Shown here: one piece after another, positions 54,588 through 63,300 of the stretch
How positions within the stretch are numbered: the stretch's first letter is position 1
How the letters are laid out: each line of letters begins with the position of its first letter
Source of the DNA: Paenibacillus lacisoli
Lineage (GTDB): Bacteria; Bacillota; Bacilli; Paenibacillales; Paenibacillaceae
Direction of reading: 5' to 3'
Assembly (NCBI RefSeq): GCF_030580655.1
Contig: NZ_JAUQTB010000007.1
Span: 1-64,000 of the forward strand
DNA length: 64,000 nucleotides
The notes under the pieces: model-generated
The model's database searches: none
Told to the model about the DNA's origin: nothing
What the model saw: the letters and a program-made list of their open reading frames with translations, nothing else
Made by a program: the position numbers and the translations under genes

Positions 54588-55408
54588 CAAGGCTGTTCCA
54601 AGCCAAAGCCTGCAGCTCTGAACATGTCTGCCGCTTCATCACTGTGCAAATAATTAAGCAGCTCCTCGGCTTCTGCCGGATGCTTGCTGGCCTTGATCAC
54701 CGCTGCTGGATAGTTGATAGGGTCATGGGAAGCCGGATCCACTGTAAGGGCTGTTGTTATGCCTTTGGCAGCCTGAATATCACTTTTGTAGACAAAACCA
54801 GCATCCGCATTGCCTGACTCCACGTAGGTGAGCACCTGACGGACATCTTTGGCAAATATCAGCTTCGGTGACAGCTCGCCCCACAGTCCGGCATGCTCAA
54901 GTGATTGTTTGGTGTAACCGCCTGCCGGCACCGATTCAGGCTCTCCAACTGCAATATGAGTAATCCCCGTTCCTGTCAGATCCTGCAGCTCCTTCACGCC
55001 GGCTCTGCCGGCAGGTGTAATCAGAACAAGCTCATTCTGCAGCAGGTTATGATCTGTTCCGTCCTTCAGCAGGCCCTCTTCCTTCAGCTGATTCATCTGC
55101 TTCTCCCCGGCCGAGATAAACACATCTACTGGAGCCCCCTGTTCAATCTGCTTCTGCAGGGTGCCGGATGATGCCAGATTTATCGCAAGCTTTACTTCCG
55201 GATGGAGCGACTTATACTTTTGCTCAACCTGATCCATGGCTTCCTTAAGACTCGCCGCGGCGGAGACGGTTAACTCTATGGTGGGTGTTTTCGGGGAAAT
55301 GCCAGCAGCTTGCCCGGAGGTTGACGTCCGCTCAGCGGAACAGCCTGTTCCGGCTGCGATCAGCAGGGCTGCCAGTCCACCCATAAAATAACGCCGGTAT
55401 CTTACCAT
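54587..55408 (-). CDS. modA: Molybdate-binding lipoprotein ModA
   Basis: A 273-residue periplasmic-type binding lipoprotein: lipobox IAAGTGC (Cys about residue 23) and the ModA fold with LTVSAAASLKEAMDQVE, NLASSGTLQKQIEQGAPVDV and FISAGEKQMNQL near the start. GVKELQDLTGTGITHIAVGEP and VESGNADAGFVYKSD come later. It captures molybdate or tungstate for ModB. First gene of modA-modB-MOSC. Ribosome binding site GGGGGAG. Confidence 0.94.
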   Translation of the reverse strand: MVRYRRYFMGGLAALLIAAGTGCSAERTSTSGQAAGISPKTPTIELTVSAAASLKEAMDQVEQKYKSLHPEVKLAINLASSGTLQKQIEQGAPVDVFISAGEKQMNQLKEEGLLKDGTDHNLLQNELVLITPAGRAGVKELQDLTGTGITHIAVGEPESVPAGGYTKQSLEHAGLWGELSPKLIFAKDVRQVLTYVESGNADAGFVYKSDIQAAKGITTALTVDPASHDPINYPAAVIKASKHPAEAEELLNYLHSDEAADMFRAAGFGLEQP

Positions 55409-55617
55409 TTTTACTCCCCCTAATCGATCTCTCTATGTATATCGTTTCAGGCATGGCTTGCATGACTGCCCTCTGACCTTCCTAGTTAGAATCCGTTAAA
55501 GTTAAAATTCATTATAGTATATAACCGTGTCCTTGCATAAGTTTCATTGCGGGTCAGCTTTCCCGATTCAGAGTTCACAGGCTGCCATCTCTCCCTTCTG
55601 TCCTTCCGCCGCAAGGG

Positions 55618-55646
55618 TTGACGCTCTTCTCCTGCCATCCTATCAT
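55618..55646 (+). promoter_or_regulatory. Sigma-A promoter of azlC-azlD
   Basis: TTGACG (55618-55623), a 17-bp spacer and TATCAT (55641-55646), about 55 bp before the azlC start. A divergent TATAAT-like element for modA (near 55513) lies in the same 290-bp gap; no ORF there is supported. Confidence 0.7.
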
Positions 55647-55699
55647 ATTGTATAAAATGTTCGTGTCGCGCCATTTCGGCAGACAGTAAAGGAGCTATT

Positions 55700-56434
55700 A
55701 TGAATGTAAGTGGAAGTGCCTACCCGCCTGCGGAATGGGAGCACAGTCCCTTCCGGCAGGGAATCCGGGACTGTCTTCCGACCATCCTCGGCTACTGGAG
55801 TATCGGCCTTGCAGCAGGCGTTGTAAGCCGTACGGCAGGTCTGTCTCCAGCAGAGATCGGCCTGATGTCGCTGATCCTGTATGCCGGTTCGGCACAATTT
55901 ATCGTGGCCGGACTTGTGGCTGCCTCGGCGCCGCCGGCAGCCATTATTGCTACGGTCTTTCTGGTCAACGCCCGTCATCTGCTGATGAGCGCGGCCCTCG
56001 CGCCCTATTTCAAGCATTTGTCCGGCTGGAAGAATGCAGCCTTGGGCGTTCTGCTTACCGATGAGACCTTCGGTGTCGCCAGCTCCCGGCTTGCCGGCCG
56101 GACGTTAGCCAGCGGGCGCTGGATGTTCGGCCTGAATCTGGCCGCCTATCTGAACTGGTTCATCGCTAATCTAACAGGGGCTCTGCTCGGAAACTGGATT
56201 ACGCAGCCGGAACGGTTCGGCCTTGATTTCGCGCTTGTCGCTATGTTCCTCGGCCTGCTCGTCCTGCAGCTGGCCGAGCGATCCGCATACCTGCGTGATC
56301 TGCCTGTTGCGGCTGCCGCCGTGCTGGCTGTGACAGCAAGCGTGCTGGTCATGCCGCAAAGCGTTGGAATTTTCGCTGCCATTGTTGCGGCAGCCTGTGT
56401 GGGGGTGTGGCTGGAACGATGGACATCCGCATGA
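55700..56434 (+). CDS. azlC: AzlC-family branched-chain amino acid exporter subunit
   Basis: A 244-residue membrane protein with about seven to eight helices, matching AzlC: FRQGIRDCLPTILGYWSIGL, LILYAGSAQFIVAGLV and VNARHLLMSAALAPYF, then LTDETFGVAS. With AzlD it forms an exporter of branched-chain amino acids or analogues. ATG has AAAGGAG 5 nt upstream. It overlaps azlD. Confidence 0.93.
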   Translation: MNVSGSAYPPAEWEHSPFRQGIRDCLPTILGYWSIGLAAGVVSRTAGLSPAEIGLMSLILYAGSAQFIVAGLVAASAPPAAIIATVFLVNARHLLMSAALAPYFKHLSGWKNAALGVLLTDETFGVASSRLAGRTLASGRWMFGLNLAAYLNWFIANLTGALLGNWITQPERFGLDFALVAMFLGLLVLQLAERSAYLRDLPVAAAAVLAVTASVLVMPQSVGIFAAIVAAACVGVWLERWTSA

Positions 56435-56748
56435 GTTTTCTGTGGCTGATACTCGGTACAGCCGTTGTTACCGTTCTGCCCAGAGTGCTGCCCCTGATTC
56501 TGCTCAGCAAGGCTCAGCTTCCGCAGCTCGCTCTGCGCTGGCTGAACTACATCCCTGTGGCCGTGCTGGCGGCCCTGCTGGGTGCCGAGCTTCTGCTGGA
56601 TGAAGGCCGATTCGCCCCCCACATCGGGGGACTGATGGCAGCGGCGCTGACGATCATAGCCGCGGCCATTACCCGCAGCCTGCTCGCTGCAGTCACTGTC
56701 GGCATCCTGGCTATGGCTTTGCTGCGCTGGTTGTGGCCGGCCCTGTAG
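56419..56748 (+). CDS. azlD: AzlD-family small exporter subunit
   Basis: A small membrane protein of about 109 residues with four hydrophobic segments: FLWLILGTAVVTVLPRVLPL, WLNYIPVAVLAALLGAELLL and two more. These match AzlD. The start is uncertain: ATG at 56419 or ATG at 56431, which overlaps the azlC stop as ATGA. Both imply coupling to azlC. The pair ends in a bidirectional terminator. Confidence 0.88.
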   Translation: MDIRMSFLWLILGTAVVTVLPRVLPLILLSKAQLPQLALRWLNYIPVAVLAALLGAELLLDEGRFAPHIGGLMAAALTIIAAAITRSLLAAVTVGILAMALLRWLWPAL

Positions 56749-56776
56749 CCAGCTCTGCAGCCCTTCTTATGTATCC

Positions 56777-56839
56777 AAAAAAGATACCCCGTTCACCAGA
56801 ACTCTCACTTGAGAAGGCTGGCTGGCGGGGTATCTTTTA
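56777..56839. terminator. Bidirectional terminator between azlD and the exonuclease gene
   Basis: AAAAGATACCCCG pairs exactly with CGGGGTATCTTTT across a 35-nt loop that can itself form CTCA..TGAG pairs. Confidence 0.75.
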
Positions 56840-56858
56840 TTATTCCTACCTGGTTGGG

Positions 56859-57770
56859 TTATACGATGGCCAGGCCCATCCACGAACAAAGACTCTTCAT
56901 TTCAAGCTCTTCAAATTTCGAAGCGACCTGACCATGATCCAGTGTCAGCAGACAGCTGTCCAGGCTGCAGGCAACCGGAACATCACATTTGATCTCCGCC
57001 AGCTTGCGGGAAAGATGCAGCATGTCCAGATCGTTCTCGATCTTGCTCCGCACCGAAGCGGTAAGCTCATCCAGATGGGCTAGAATCCCTTCAACGGATC
57101 CATACTGCTGTACCAGCTTCATAGCCGTCTTCTCGCCAATGCCGCGTACACCTGGATAGTTGTCGCTCGCATCTCCCATCAGGCCTTTCACATCTATGAT
57201 CTGTTCAGGCCGCAGGCCTTTTTCTTCATACAAAGATTGCGGGGTATAGACCATATAGTTGCCATGGCCCTTCTTCATAATGATTACACGGGTACGGTCA
57301 TTCACCAGCTGCAGCAGGTCGTGGTCTCCGGACAGAATCATGACGTCCATCTCCTGGCTGTAGTAACGGCTGAGTGTACCGATGCAGTCATCGGCCTCGT
57401 AACCAGCAGCACCAATATTCGGAATCCCCAGGCTGTCCATAACCTCCTGAATCAGTGCGAATTGCGGCACCAGCTCATCAGGAGCATCCGCACGGTTGCC
57501 TTTGTAGGCTGCAAACTCCTGACCGCGGAACGTCTGGCCTCCCATATCCCAGCAGCAGACCACATGACTTGGATCGAATGTCTGCACCGCATCCCAGAAA
57601 TAACGGATGAAGCCATAGATTGCATTCGTCGGCAAACCATCCTTGGTACGGCGGATATATCCGCTAGATGCGGTTGCAAAATATGCGCGAAATAACAATG
57701 CCATCCCGTCAACCAGCATTAAGGATTGTTGTTTTTGTTCAGTCACTTGATCAGGTCGCTCCATTCTCAT
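56859..57770 (-). CDS. 5'-3' exonuclease (DNA polymerase I N-terminal family)
   Basis: A 303-residue stand-alone 5' nuclease, like B. subtilis YpcP. Metal-binding acids are in LMLVDGMALLFRAYF, VVCCWDMGGQTFR, GYEADDCIGTL and LSGDHDLLQLV. The helix-hairpin-helix region is KGLMGDASDNYPGVRGIGEK. It acts on RNA primers and flap DNA. No polymerase domain is fused. The ribosome binding site is weak (GGAAATGA), and ATG at 57764 is an alternative start. Confidence 0.93.
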   Translation of the reverse strand: MRMERPDQVTEQKQQSLMLVDGMALLFRAYFATASSGYIRRTKDGLPTNAIYGFIRYFWDAVQTFDPSHVVCCWDMGGQTFRGQEFAAYKGNRADAPDELVPQFALIQEVMDSLGIPNIGAAGYEADDCIGTLSRYYSQEMDVMILSGDHDLLQLVNDRTRVIIMKKGHGNYMVYTPQSLYEEKGLRPEQIIDVKGLMGDASDNYPGVRGIGEKTAMKLVQQYGSVEGILAHLDELTASVRSKIENDLDMLHLSRKLAEIKCDVPVACSLDSCLLTLDHGQVASKFEELEMKSLCSWMGLAIV

Positions 57771-57889
57771 TGAATTGGCTCATTTCCGTGAGCACTGAGT
57801 TTCAAGTATAGCACAAACCTGACTTCAAATGGGCGGTTCCGCGCGGGTATTTTATATCATTTAATGGGTCTGGGTCATGTACATAAAGA

Positions 57890-57917
57890 CAAAAAAAGAG
57901 ACGGATCACCGCCTCTT
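57890..57917 (-). terminator. Terminator overlapping the stop of the Spx/ArsC-like gene
   Basis: AAGAGGCGG / CCGTCTCTT (G-T pair) with a 4-nt loop and seven T on the minus strand; the stop codon lies in the stem. Confidence 0.8.
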
Positions 57918-58278
57918 ACTTGCTCCATATCTCTTGGAATTGTTCTTCCTTAAAACCTACGGTCACCCTGCTGCCGTCTGTCACGATCGGGCGCTTAATC
58001 AGCCGTCCGTTCGATGCCAGCAGTGACAGCTGCTCATCTTCCGTCATTCCCGGCAGCTTATCCTTTAGCTTCATTTCCTTGTAAACTTCACCGCTTGTAT
58101 TGAAGAACTTTTTGATATCCAGCCCGCTGCTGGAAATCATTTCAGCCAGTTTCTCCTTACCGGGCGGATTCTCGAAAATTTCAGTCAGCTCCAGTTCATG
58201 TCCTTGGGACTGCAGCCATTTGACTGCTTTGCGGCAGGTGCCGCATTTGGAGTATTGATAGACGTGAAGCTCGCTCAT
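57916..58278 (-). CDS. Spx/ArsC-family (thioredoxin-fold) protein
   Basis: A 120-residue ArsC-like thioredoxin-fold protein with a CxxC redox pair near the start (YSKCGTCRKAVKWL) and the family segment KRPIVTDGSRVTVGF. It resembles YusI/MgsR relatives in Bacillus. It could be a redox-sensing regulator or a reductase. It lacks clear arsenate-operon neighbours, so arsenate reduction is not assumed. Confidence 0.88.
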   Translation of the reverse strand: MSELHVYQYSKCGTCRKAVKWLQSQGHELELTEIFENPPGKEKLAEMISSSGLDIKKFFNTSGEVYKEMKLKDKLPGMTEDEQLSLLASNGRLIKRPIVTDGSRVTVGFKEEQFQEIWSK

Positions 58279-58356
58279 CGTTGTGGGTCCTCCTTAATAT
58301 CTGCAGCACATATCTTTGGATATAAGTATAAGTTTTTAATTAGACGTTTAGCATCT

Positions 58357-59307
58357 TTACACAGAATAGCCTTGGTCCAAAAGAGCTTCAAGCTGCTCCA
58401 TATCCGGCGGCAGCGGCGCTTCAAAGATCATCCGCTCTTTGGTAACCGGATGAACGAAAGCCAGCTCCGAAGCATGCAGCGCCTGGCGCCCGATGGACGT
58501 ATCCAGCGCAGCTGCTGCCGGCAGATTCTGTTCTTCGAGCCGATACATTTTATCACCAATTAACGGACAGCCGATATGGGTCATATGAACCCGGATCTGG
58601 TGGGTCCTCCCGCTCTCCAGCTTCAGCCGGATCCGGCTGGCTCCGTTCCAGACGGCAAGCGTCTCGTAACGGGTCAAAGCAGCGTATCCAGAAGGTGTCA
58701 CCACCCTGCGATGAGGCTCCAGCGGATCCCGGTCAATTGGACCTTCCACCTCACCCTGATCCGGATCAGGACAACCATGAACGATCGCCAAATATCTTTT
58801 CTCAACCGTTCCTGCGATCATCTGCTCCGAGATATGCTGATGAACGTAAGGGTTTTTGGCTATCGCCAGCACACCCGTCGTCTCCTGATCCAGCCGGTGA
58901 ACCGGACGGAAGCGGTAATGCGCCCCTTGGGACCGCCAGTAGTGAACGACTCCGTTGGCGAGCGTTCCTGTATAGTGTCCATGGGTCGGATGAACAATGA
59001 TACCCGCCGCTTTGTTCACAATCAGCAGGTGGTCATCTTCATAGAGAATATCGAATGGAATTGGCTCTGGCAAAATGTCATCCGAGGTCTCCTGTGCCAT
59101 CCGAATCTCAACCCGGTCCCCTGCCTGGACCCGGCTGCTAATATAGACACGTTCTCCATTCAGCATAATGCCCTGCTCTGTCTGTTTCAGGCGGGACAGC
59201 AGCTTGCGGGAGACATCCATGCGCTTCTGCAGAATCGTCTTCAGCATAAAGCCTTCTTCTTCAGGTGGAATCATGTAAGTGATCGGTGCGTAATACAGCT
59301 GGCTCAT
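58357..59307 (-). CDS. RluA/RluD-family pseudouridine synthase
   Basis: A 316-residue pseudouridine synthase. A short S4-like N-terminal part (MDVSRKLLSRLKQTEQGIML) precedes the catalytic domain with the active-site Asp in RPVHRLDQETTGVLAIAK. The RTHQIRVHMTHIGCPLIGD motif follows. It isomerises uridines in 23S rRNA or tRNA; the exact site is not predictable. It overlaps the preceding adenosyltransferase gene by 4 bp. Confidence 0.93.
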   Translation of the reverse strand: MSQLYYAPITYMIPPEEEGFMLKTILQKRMDVSRKLLSRLKQTEQGIMLNGERVYISSRVQAGDRVEIRMAQETSDDILPEPIPFDILYEDDHLLIVNKAAGIIVHPTHGHYTGTLANGVVHYWRSQGAHYRFRPVHRLDQETTGVLAIAKNPYVHQHISEQMIAGTVEKRYLAIVHGCPDPDQGEVEGPIDRDPLEPHRRVVTPSGYAALTRYETLAVWNGASRIRLKLESGRTHQIRVHMTHIGCPLIGDKMYRLEEQNLPAAAALDTSIGRQALHASELAFVHPVTKERMIFEAPLPPDMEQLEALLDQGYSV

Positions 59308-59870
59308 TTACTGCGAAACACCTTTTTGCTGCGGATATATTCAATATCCGGTATCTGCTGACGCACATTGGCGGTACGGGCCACTGCGAAGAAATAATCG
59401 GACAGCCGGTTCAGATAACGACGCACATCCGGGTTAATCTCTGTGTGGGCCGCAAGTGTGACTGTGCGGCGCTCGGCCCGCCGGCAGACAGTCCGGCATA
59501 CATGCAGGGTGGAGGCCAGCAGGCTGCCGCCCGGCAGAATAAAGCGCTCCAGCTCTGGATTCTCGGCCTGATGCAGATCAATCCACTGCTCCAGCTGGTC
59601 TACCCGTTCCGCCTTGACTTTGTAATCCCCTTCGCCCAGTTTAACAAAAGCCAGATCGGATCCGCAGTCAAACAGTTCATGCTGGATCTGAGTCAATTCT
59701 TCCCGCAGGTCATTGAACAGCTCTCCTTCACTCAGGCTGATAGCCTGTCCTACAAAGCTGTTCAGTTCATCAATCGTTCCATAGGCCTCTACGCGGATGT
59801 CATCCTTCGAGACACGTCCGCCGATAACCGAAGTCTGACCTTCATCTCCGGTGCGTGTATAAATCCCCAT
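59304..59870 (-). CDS. PduO-type cob(I)alamin adenosyltransferase
   Basis: A 188-residue ATP:corrinoid adenosyltransferase. The nucleotide-binding N-terminus is MGIYTRTGDEGQTSVIGGRV, then VEAYGTIDELNSFVGQA. The trimer core has LPGGSLLASTLHVCRTVCRRAER and the LNRLSDYFFAVAR motif. It makes adenosylcobalamin. It is translationally coupled to the pseudouridine synthase (ATGA). Ribosome binding site AAAGGAG. Confidence 0.95.
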   Translation of the reverse strand: MGIYTRTGDEGQTSVIGGRVSKDDIRVEAYGTIDELNSFVGQAISLSEGELFNDLREELTQIQHELFDCGSDLAFVKLGEGDYKVKAERVDQLEQWIDLHQAENPELERFILPGGSLLASTLHVCRTVCRRAERRTVTLAAHTEINPDVRRYLNRLSDYFFAVARTANVRQQIPDIEYIRSKKVFRSK

Positions 59871-59944
59871 ACTCAGCTCTCCTTTTTCCGGTAACCCGGC
59901 AGTTATAACACGTTCATTGTTGCTGTCTGCTTGTCAGCATCCGT

Positions 59945-60499
59945 TTATTCTGTCATCGCTTTCAGCACTTTTTTGGCATCCTCCGAATGCTCGGAAGAAA
60001 TCGTAACCGTCGCGAGCAAGCCCTTCTGCGCATACTGGAGATCCTTGAACATTTTCATTTTCGATACCGGAATGGCAAACAGATGCTCTTCCATAACCAT
60101 TCCATCGTCATTGGCCTTACTGTCATCATTACTGAAGACACCGCCCTTAAAGTAGCCTTCCGGGTAAGCCTTTGCATCAAAAGTGTCCTCCAGCGGCTGG
60201 CTGGAACCCTGCTGAGCATACATCTTCATGTCCTCCTCGGGCAGAATGAAGATATCATTCTCCTTGGCGGCATACTCCAGAAAAATTTTCTGCTTATCAT
60301 ACAGCGCACTGGTTGAGACCTCCACCTGAGGTTCACTTCCCAGCTTGTCCTGCAGCTTCTTCTGCAGCTGTTCCTGAATGGCAGACGGATCTCCGGCATT
60401 ATCAATAATAAAAACCCTTATCTTATCTTCCTTGCCGCCGCATCCGGCCAATACAAGCAGCAAGACAAGCACGCCCAGCAATAAAGCCGGTTTTCTCAT
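59945..60499 (-). CDS. Lipoprotein of unknown function
   Basis: A 184-residue lipoprotein: strong signal (LLLGVLVLLLVLAGC, lipobox LAGC, Cys about residue 20), then a globular alpha/beta domain. The DKIRVFIIDNAGDPSAIQEQ strand-loop start and AAKENDIFILPEEDM segment recall solute-binding folds. The C-terminus is helical (EHSEDAKKVLKAM). No family is recognised. Good GGAGG site upstream. Confidence 0.7.
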   Translation of the reverse strand: MRKPALLLGVLVLLLVLAGCGGKEDKIRVFIIDNAGDPSAIQEQLQKKLQDKLGSEPQVEVSTSALYDKQKIFLEYAAKENDIFILPEEDMKMYAQQGSSQPLEDTFDAKAYPEGYFKGGVFSNDDSKANDDGMVMEEHLFAIPVSKMKMFKDLQYAQKGLLATVTISSEHSEDAKKVLKAMTE

Positions 60500-60552
60500 G
60501 ACTGACAGCCTCCTTCATCGTATACGTTCAATATATCACAATTGGAATCGGC

Positions 60553-60582
60553 AAAAAAAGGAGGCCCCGAACGGGGCCTCCT
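60553..60582 (-). terminator. Terminator of the Spo0E-like gene
   Basis: AGGAGGCCCC / GGGGCCTCCT with a 4-nt loop followed by seven T on the minus strand, 20 bp past the stop. Confidence 0.92.
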
Positions 60583-60601
60583 GAACCGAGCCATCAGCCT
60601 G

Positions 60602-60865
60602 CTATCTTTGCTTGGAAGCTGATTTCATATACTCGTTAATTTTCAGATCAAGCTTGCTGCTGATTTCGATAACAATCTCTGAAGTAAAGGACTGTTCCTG
60701 CTGGAATAACTGCTCCATCCGAAGACGGAGATCCCGGATCTCATCCTCCAGCGAAAATGCCGGATTCAATATATCCCCCGTACTCTCCCGCCAATGAGTA
60801 TTATTCCGGTCTGCAGCAGCCTCCAGTGAGGAAAGGCACAAACGATCATATTCAGCGTTAAACAA
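60602..60865 (-). CDS. Spo0E-like protein (possible aspartyl-phosphate phosphatase)
   Basis: A protein of 87 residues. The C-terminal part IVIEISSKLDLKINEYMKSA resembles the Spo0E signature (SxxLDxLIxxY), which marks small phosphatases acting on Spo0A-P. The N-terminal half is unrelated. The TTG at 60865 lies 7 nt after AAGGAGG, whereas the ATG at 60871 has only 1 nt spacing, so TTG is preferred. A TATAAT at 60912-60917 would place the transcript start just upstream. Confidence 0.5.
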   Translation of the reverse strand: MFNAEYDRLCLSSLEAAADRNNTHWRESTGDILNPAFSLEDEIRDLRLRMEQLFQQEQSFTSEIVIEISSKLDLKINEYMKSASKQR

Positions 60866-61015
60866 GGCCATCCCTCCTTCTGGAACATCCAGTCTCACTT
60901 CCAGAATCAAATTATAGCACAGATCATTAGAAATAAAAGATGATTCATTGTTATATTACCCAATGAAGTAAAAATAACCCAATTGTTAAAGGAGAGACAG
61001 CAGCCTAGAACCCGA

Positions 61016-62221
61016 TCAACCCTTAAGTTTAGCCACAAAGCGGCCAATACGATCCAATGCTTCCGTCAGCTGTGCTACCGAAGTGGCATAGGAACAGCGG
61101 ATGAAGCCCTCGCCTCCCAGGCCGAATGCCGTACCCGGAACAGCGGCTACCTTGCCTTCCACAAGCAGACGCTGCGAGAATTCCTCGGAGGATAGTCCGG
61201 TGCTTGTTATACTCGGGAAAGCATAAAAAGCCCCCTGCGGTTCATGGCATTCCAGTCCGATGTCACGTAAGCCCTGTACAACAAGACGACGGCGCTGGTT
61301 ATAAGAGTCTACCATGCGGTCTTTCTCTTCCATTCCGTTGCGCAGTCCTTCCAGCGCGGCTACCTGTGCCATCACCGGTGCGCACATTACCGTATACTGA
61401 TGTATCTTCAGCATCGCCGAGATCAGGTCAGGATGACCACAGGTATACCCAATTCTCCAGCCGGTCATGGCGAACGCCTTCGAAAATCCGCTGACAAGAA
61501 TGGTACGGTCCATCATGCCAGGCACCGCTGCAAAGCTCACGTGCTGCTGGTTGTAAGTCAGTTCGGCGTAGATTTCATCAGAAATGACAATCAGATCATG
61601 TTTTTCAACGACTTCAGCAATCGGCAGCCAATCTTCATAGGTCATTGTAGCTCCCGTCGGATTGCTGGGATAACACAGAATCAGTACCTTGGAACGTGGT
61701 GTAATGCTGGCTTCCAATGCTTCAGCCGTCAGCTTGAAATCGTTCTCGGCAAAGGTCTCAATCCCTACCGGAATACCGCCGCCAATGGACGTAATCGGTG
61801 AATAAGAAACATAACACGGCTCCGGTATCAGAATTTCATCCCCGGGTGTAATCAGGGCACGCAGCGCCAGATCGATGGCTTCGCTACCGCCCACCGTCAC
61901 AATGATCTCATCCTTGGGATCATACTTAATCTGAAAGCTGTCCTCCAGATAACGGCTGATTTCTTCCCGAAGCTCCGGCATTCCTGCATTTGAGGTATAG
62001 CTGGTCATCCCGCGTTCTAGCGAATACACGCACGCTTCTCTCATATGCCAAGGGGTGACAAAGTCCGGCTCTCCGACACCCAGTGTAATAATGTCCTTAT
62101 TCTCGCCCACCAGGTCAAAAAACTTGCGGATTCCGGATGGCGCGATCTGCTGCACCAGTGGAGCCAGATAGGAGTTCATGGATTTCGTCTGCTGTCCTGT
62201 TCTTGATTCATTCATAATCAT
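61016..62221 (-). CDS. alaT: Alanine-type aminotransferase AlaT (class I)
   Basis: A 401-residue class I aminotransferase: ITLGVGEPDFVTPWHMREA, VTVGGSEAIDLALRAL, LCYPSNPTGATMTYEDW, VISDEIYAELTY and the PLP lysine in LVSGFSKAFAMTGWRIGY. It directly follows an Lrp-type gene, matching the alaR-alaT pair of B. subtilis, so alanine synthesis from pyruvate is the likely role. ATG at 62221 follows AAAGGA. It is 13 bp after alaR. Confidence 0.9.
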   Translation of the reverse strand: MIMNESRTGQQTKSMNSYLAPLVQQIAPSGIRKFFDLVGENKDIITLGVGEPDFVTPWHMREACVYSLERGMTSYTSNAGMPELREEISRYLEDSFQIKYDPKDEIIVTVGGSEAIDLALRALITPGDEILIPEPCYVSYSPITSIGGGIPVGIETFAENDFKLTAEALEASITPRSKVLILCYPSNPTGATMTYEDWLPIAEVVEKHDLIVISDEIYAELTYNQQHVSFAAVPGMMDRTILVSGFSKAFAMTGWRIGYTCGHPDLISAMLKIHQYTVMCAPVMAQVAALEGLRNGMEEKDRMVDSYNQRRRLVVQGLRDIGLECHEPQGAFYAFPSITSTGLSSEEFSQRLLVEGKVAAVPGTAFGLGGEGFIRCSYATSVAQLTEALDRIGRFVAKLKG

Positions 62222-62234
62222 GATTCATCTTCCT

Positions 62235-62735
62235 TTATGGCGAGATCATGAGACGGTTGTCGTCTGATTTGTCTTCAAAAATAATCCCGTCCTGCTTATA
62301 TTTTTTGAGCGTGAAATTGGTTTTGGTCGATAATACCGAGTCAATCGGAGACAGTTTCTCCGAGACGAAATTAGCCACTTCACGAAGGTTACGGCCTTCA
62401 ACCTCAACCAGCAGATCATAGGCGCCGGACATGAGATACACGGACTTCACCTGCGGGTAAAGGTAGATCCGTTCGGCGATCCCTTCAAATCCGCGTCCCC
62501 GTTCCGGGGTAATCTGCACCTCAATCAGGGCGGTTACCTTCTCGTCATCCACCTTATCCCAGTTCACTACGGCTGCATATTTAACAATCACATGTTCCTT
62601 CTCAAGCTCCTCAATGGCGCTCTTCACCTCTTCTTCGGCTGCACCAAGCATGGTGGCCAGCAGGGCAGGTGTTCTTCTTGCATCTTCCTTCAATAATTCC
62701 AGCACTTTAAACTTCAAACCGTTAAGTTCTGTCAT
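62235..62735 (-). CDS. alaR: Lrp/AsnC-family regulator AlaR
   Basis: A 166-residue Lrp/AsnC regulator: an N-terminal helix-turn-helix (LNGLKFKVLELLKEDARRTP, then LATMLGAAEEEVKSAIEELE) and a C-terminal RAM ligand domain (VTALIEVQITPERGRGFEGI, VYLMSGAYDLLVEVEG). It probably senses an amino acid and controls itself and alaT, with which it forms an operon. Ribosome binding site TTGGAGGG is good. Confidence 0.92.
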   Translation of the reverse strand: MTELNGLKFKVLELLKEDARRTPALLATMLGAAEEEVKSAIEELEKEHVIVKYAAVVNWDKVDDEKVTALIEVQITPERGRGFEGIAERIYLYPQVKSVYLMSGAYDLLVEVEGRNLREVANFVSEKLSPIDSVLSTKTNFTLKKYKQDGIIFEDKSDDNRLMISP

Positions 62736-62817
62736 GAAATGCCCTCCAAGCGCTTCTTCACTGTAAAGTGAGAAGAGATTAAACCTAATATTACATTAAT
62801 TTGACGCGGCTGCAAAG

Positions 62818-62856
62818 CAAAAACCGTGCGCCACTCCTAAGGAGAAACGCACGGTT
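62818..62856 (-). terminator. Terminator after the CotF-like coat gene
   Basis: AACCGTGCG / CGCACGGTT with an internal CTCCTTAGGAG hairpin, followed by TTTTTGC on the minus strand. Confidence 0.85.
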
Positions 62857-62890
62857 GGTGGTACCTTCGAGCCCTACAGACCGGAAGGCT

Positions 62891-63277
62891 CTACATGTAG
62901 TAAGGGTTGTTCTGGCTTGTCTGATCGAACCTTGACTGTGCATGAAAGCCCACAGGCATCTGCTGGCTCTTCTGCTGTACAAAGCTGCGAACCTTTTGCT
63001 GAGTCTGCTGAGCCGATTGGAGCTGCTTGTCCAATTCCTGGCGAAGCGCCTTGGATGCGGTGGAGTATTGACCATTTTGCTGCATCAGCTGGTATAATTC
63101 GCCTTGAAGACGGAGCGTATCCCCTGTCAGATCCGTGAATAGCTTGCGGACGGCTGGACAGCTTGATTCTGTGGTTGCGGTTGTGTACTCGCGAACGGTT
63201 CTTTTCAAATCGGCCAAAATAGTGTAGAGCAAATCCTCTTCAGGCATAAAGGAACCATTGCCGGTCGTTGTGTACAT
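62891..63277 (-). CDS. Spore coat protein, CotF family
   Basis: A 128-residue CotF-like coat protein with a ferritin-like helical core: PEEDLLYTILADLKRTVREY, TTESSCPAVRKLFTDLTGDT, and LQGELYQLMQQNG. A Gln-rich helix and an N/Q/Y-rich tail ending NNPYYM follow. This is typical of Bacillus and Paenibacillus coat proteins. It lies 23 bp after a second, shorter coat gene; mother-cell expression is expected. Confidence 0.88.
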   Translation of the reverse strand: MYTTTGNGSFMPEEDLLYTILADLKRTVREYTTATTESSCPAVRKLFTDLTGDTLRLQGELYQLMQQNGQYSTASKALRQELDKQLQSAQQTQQKVRSFVQQKSQQMPVGFHAQSRFDQTSQNNPYYM

Positions 63278-63300
63278 AGTTGATCCTCCCTGGTTCGTAA

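Noticed and set aside
55486..55674. A 62-codon frame between modA and azlC
   Set aside because: No ribosome binding site, strongly charged arbitrary composition, and its end overlaps a TATAAT-like element that probably serves modA.
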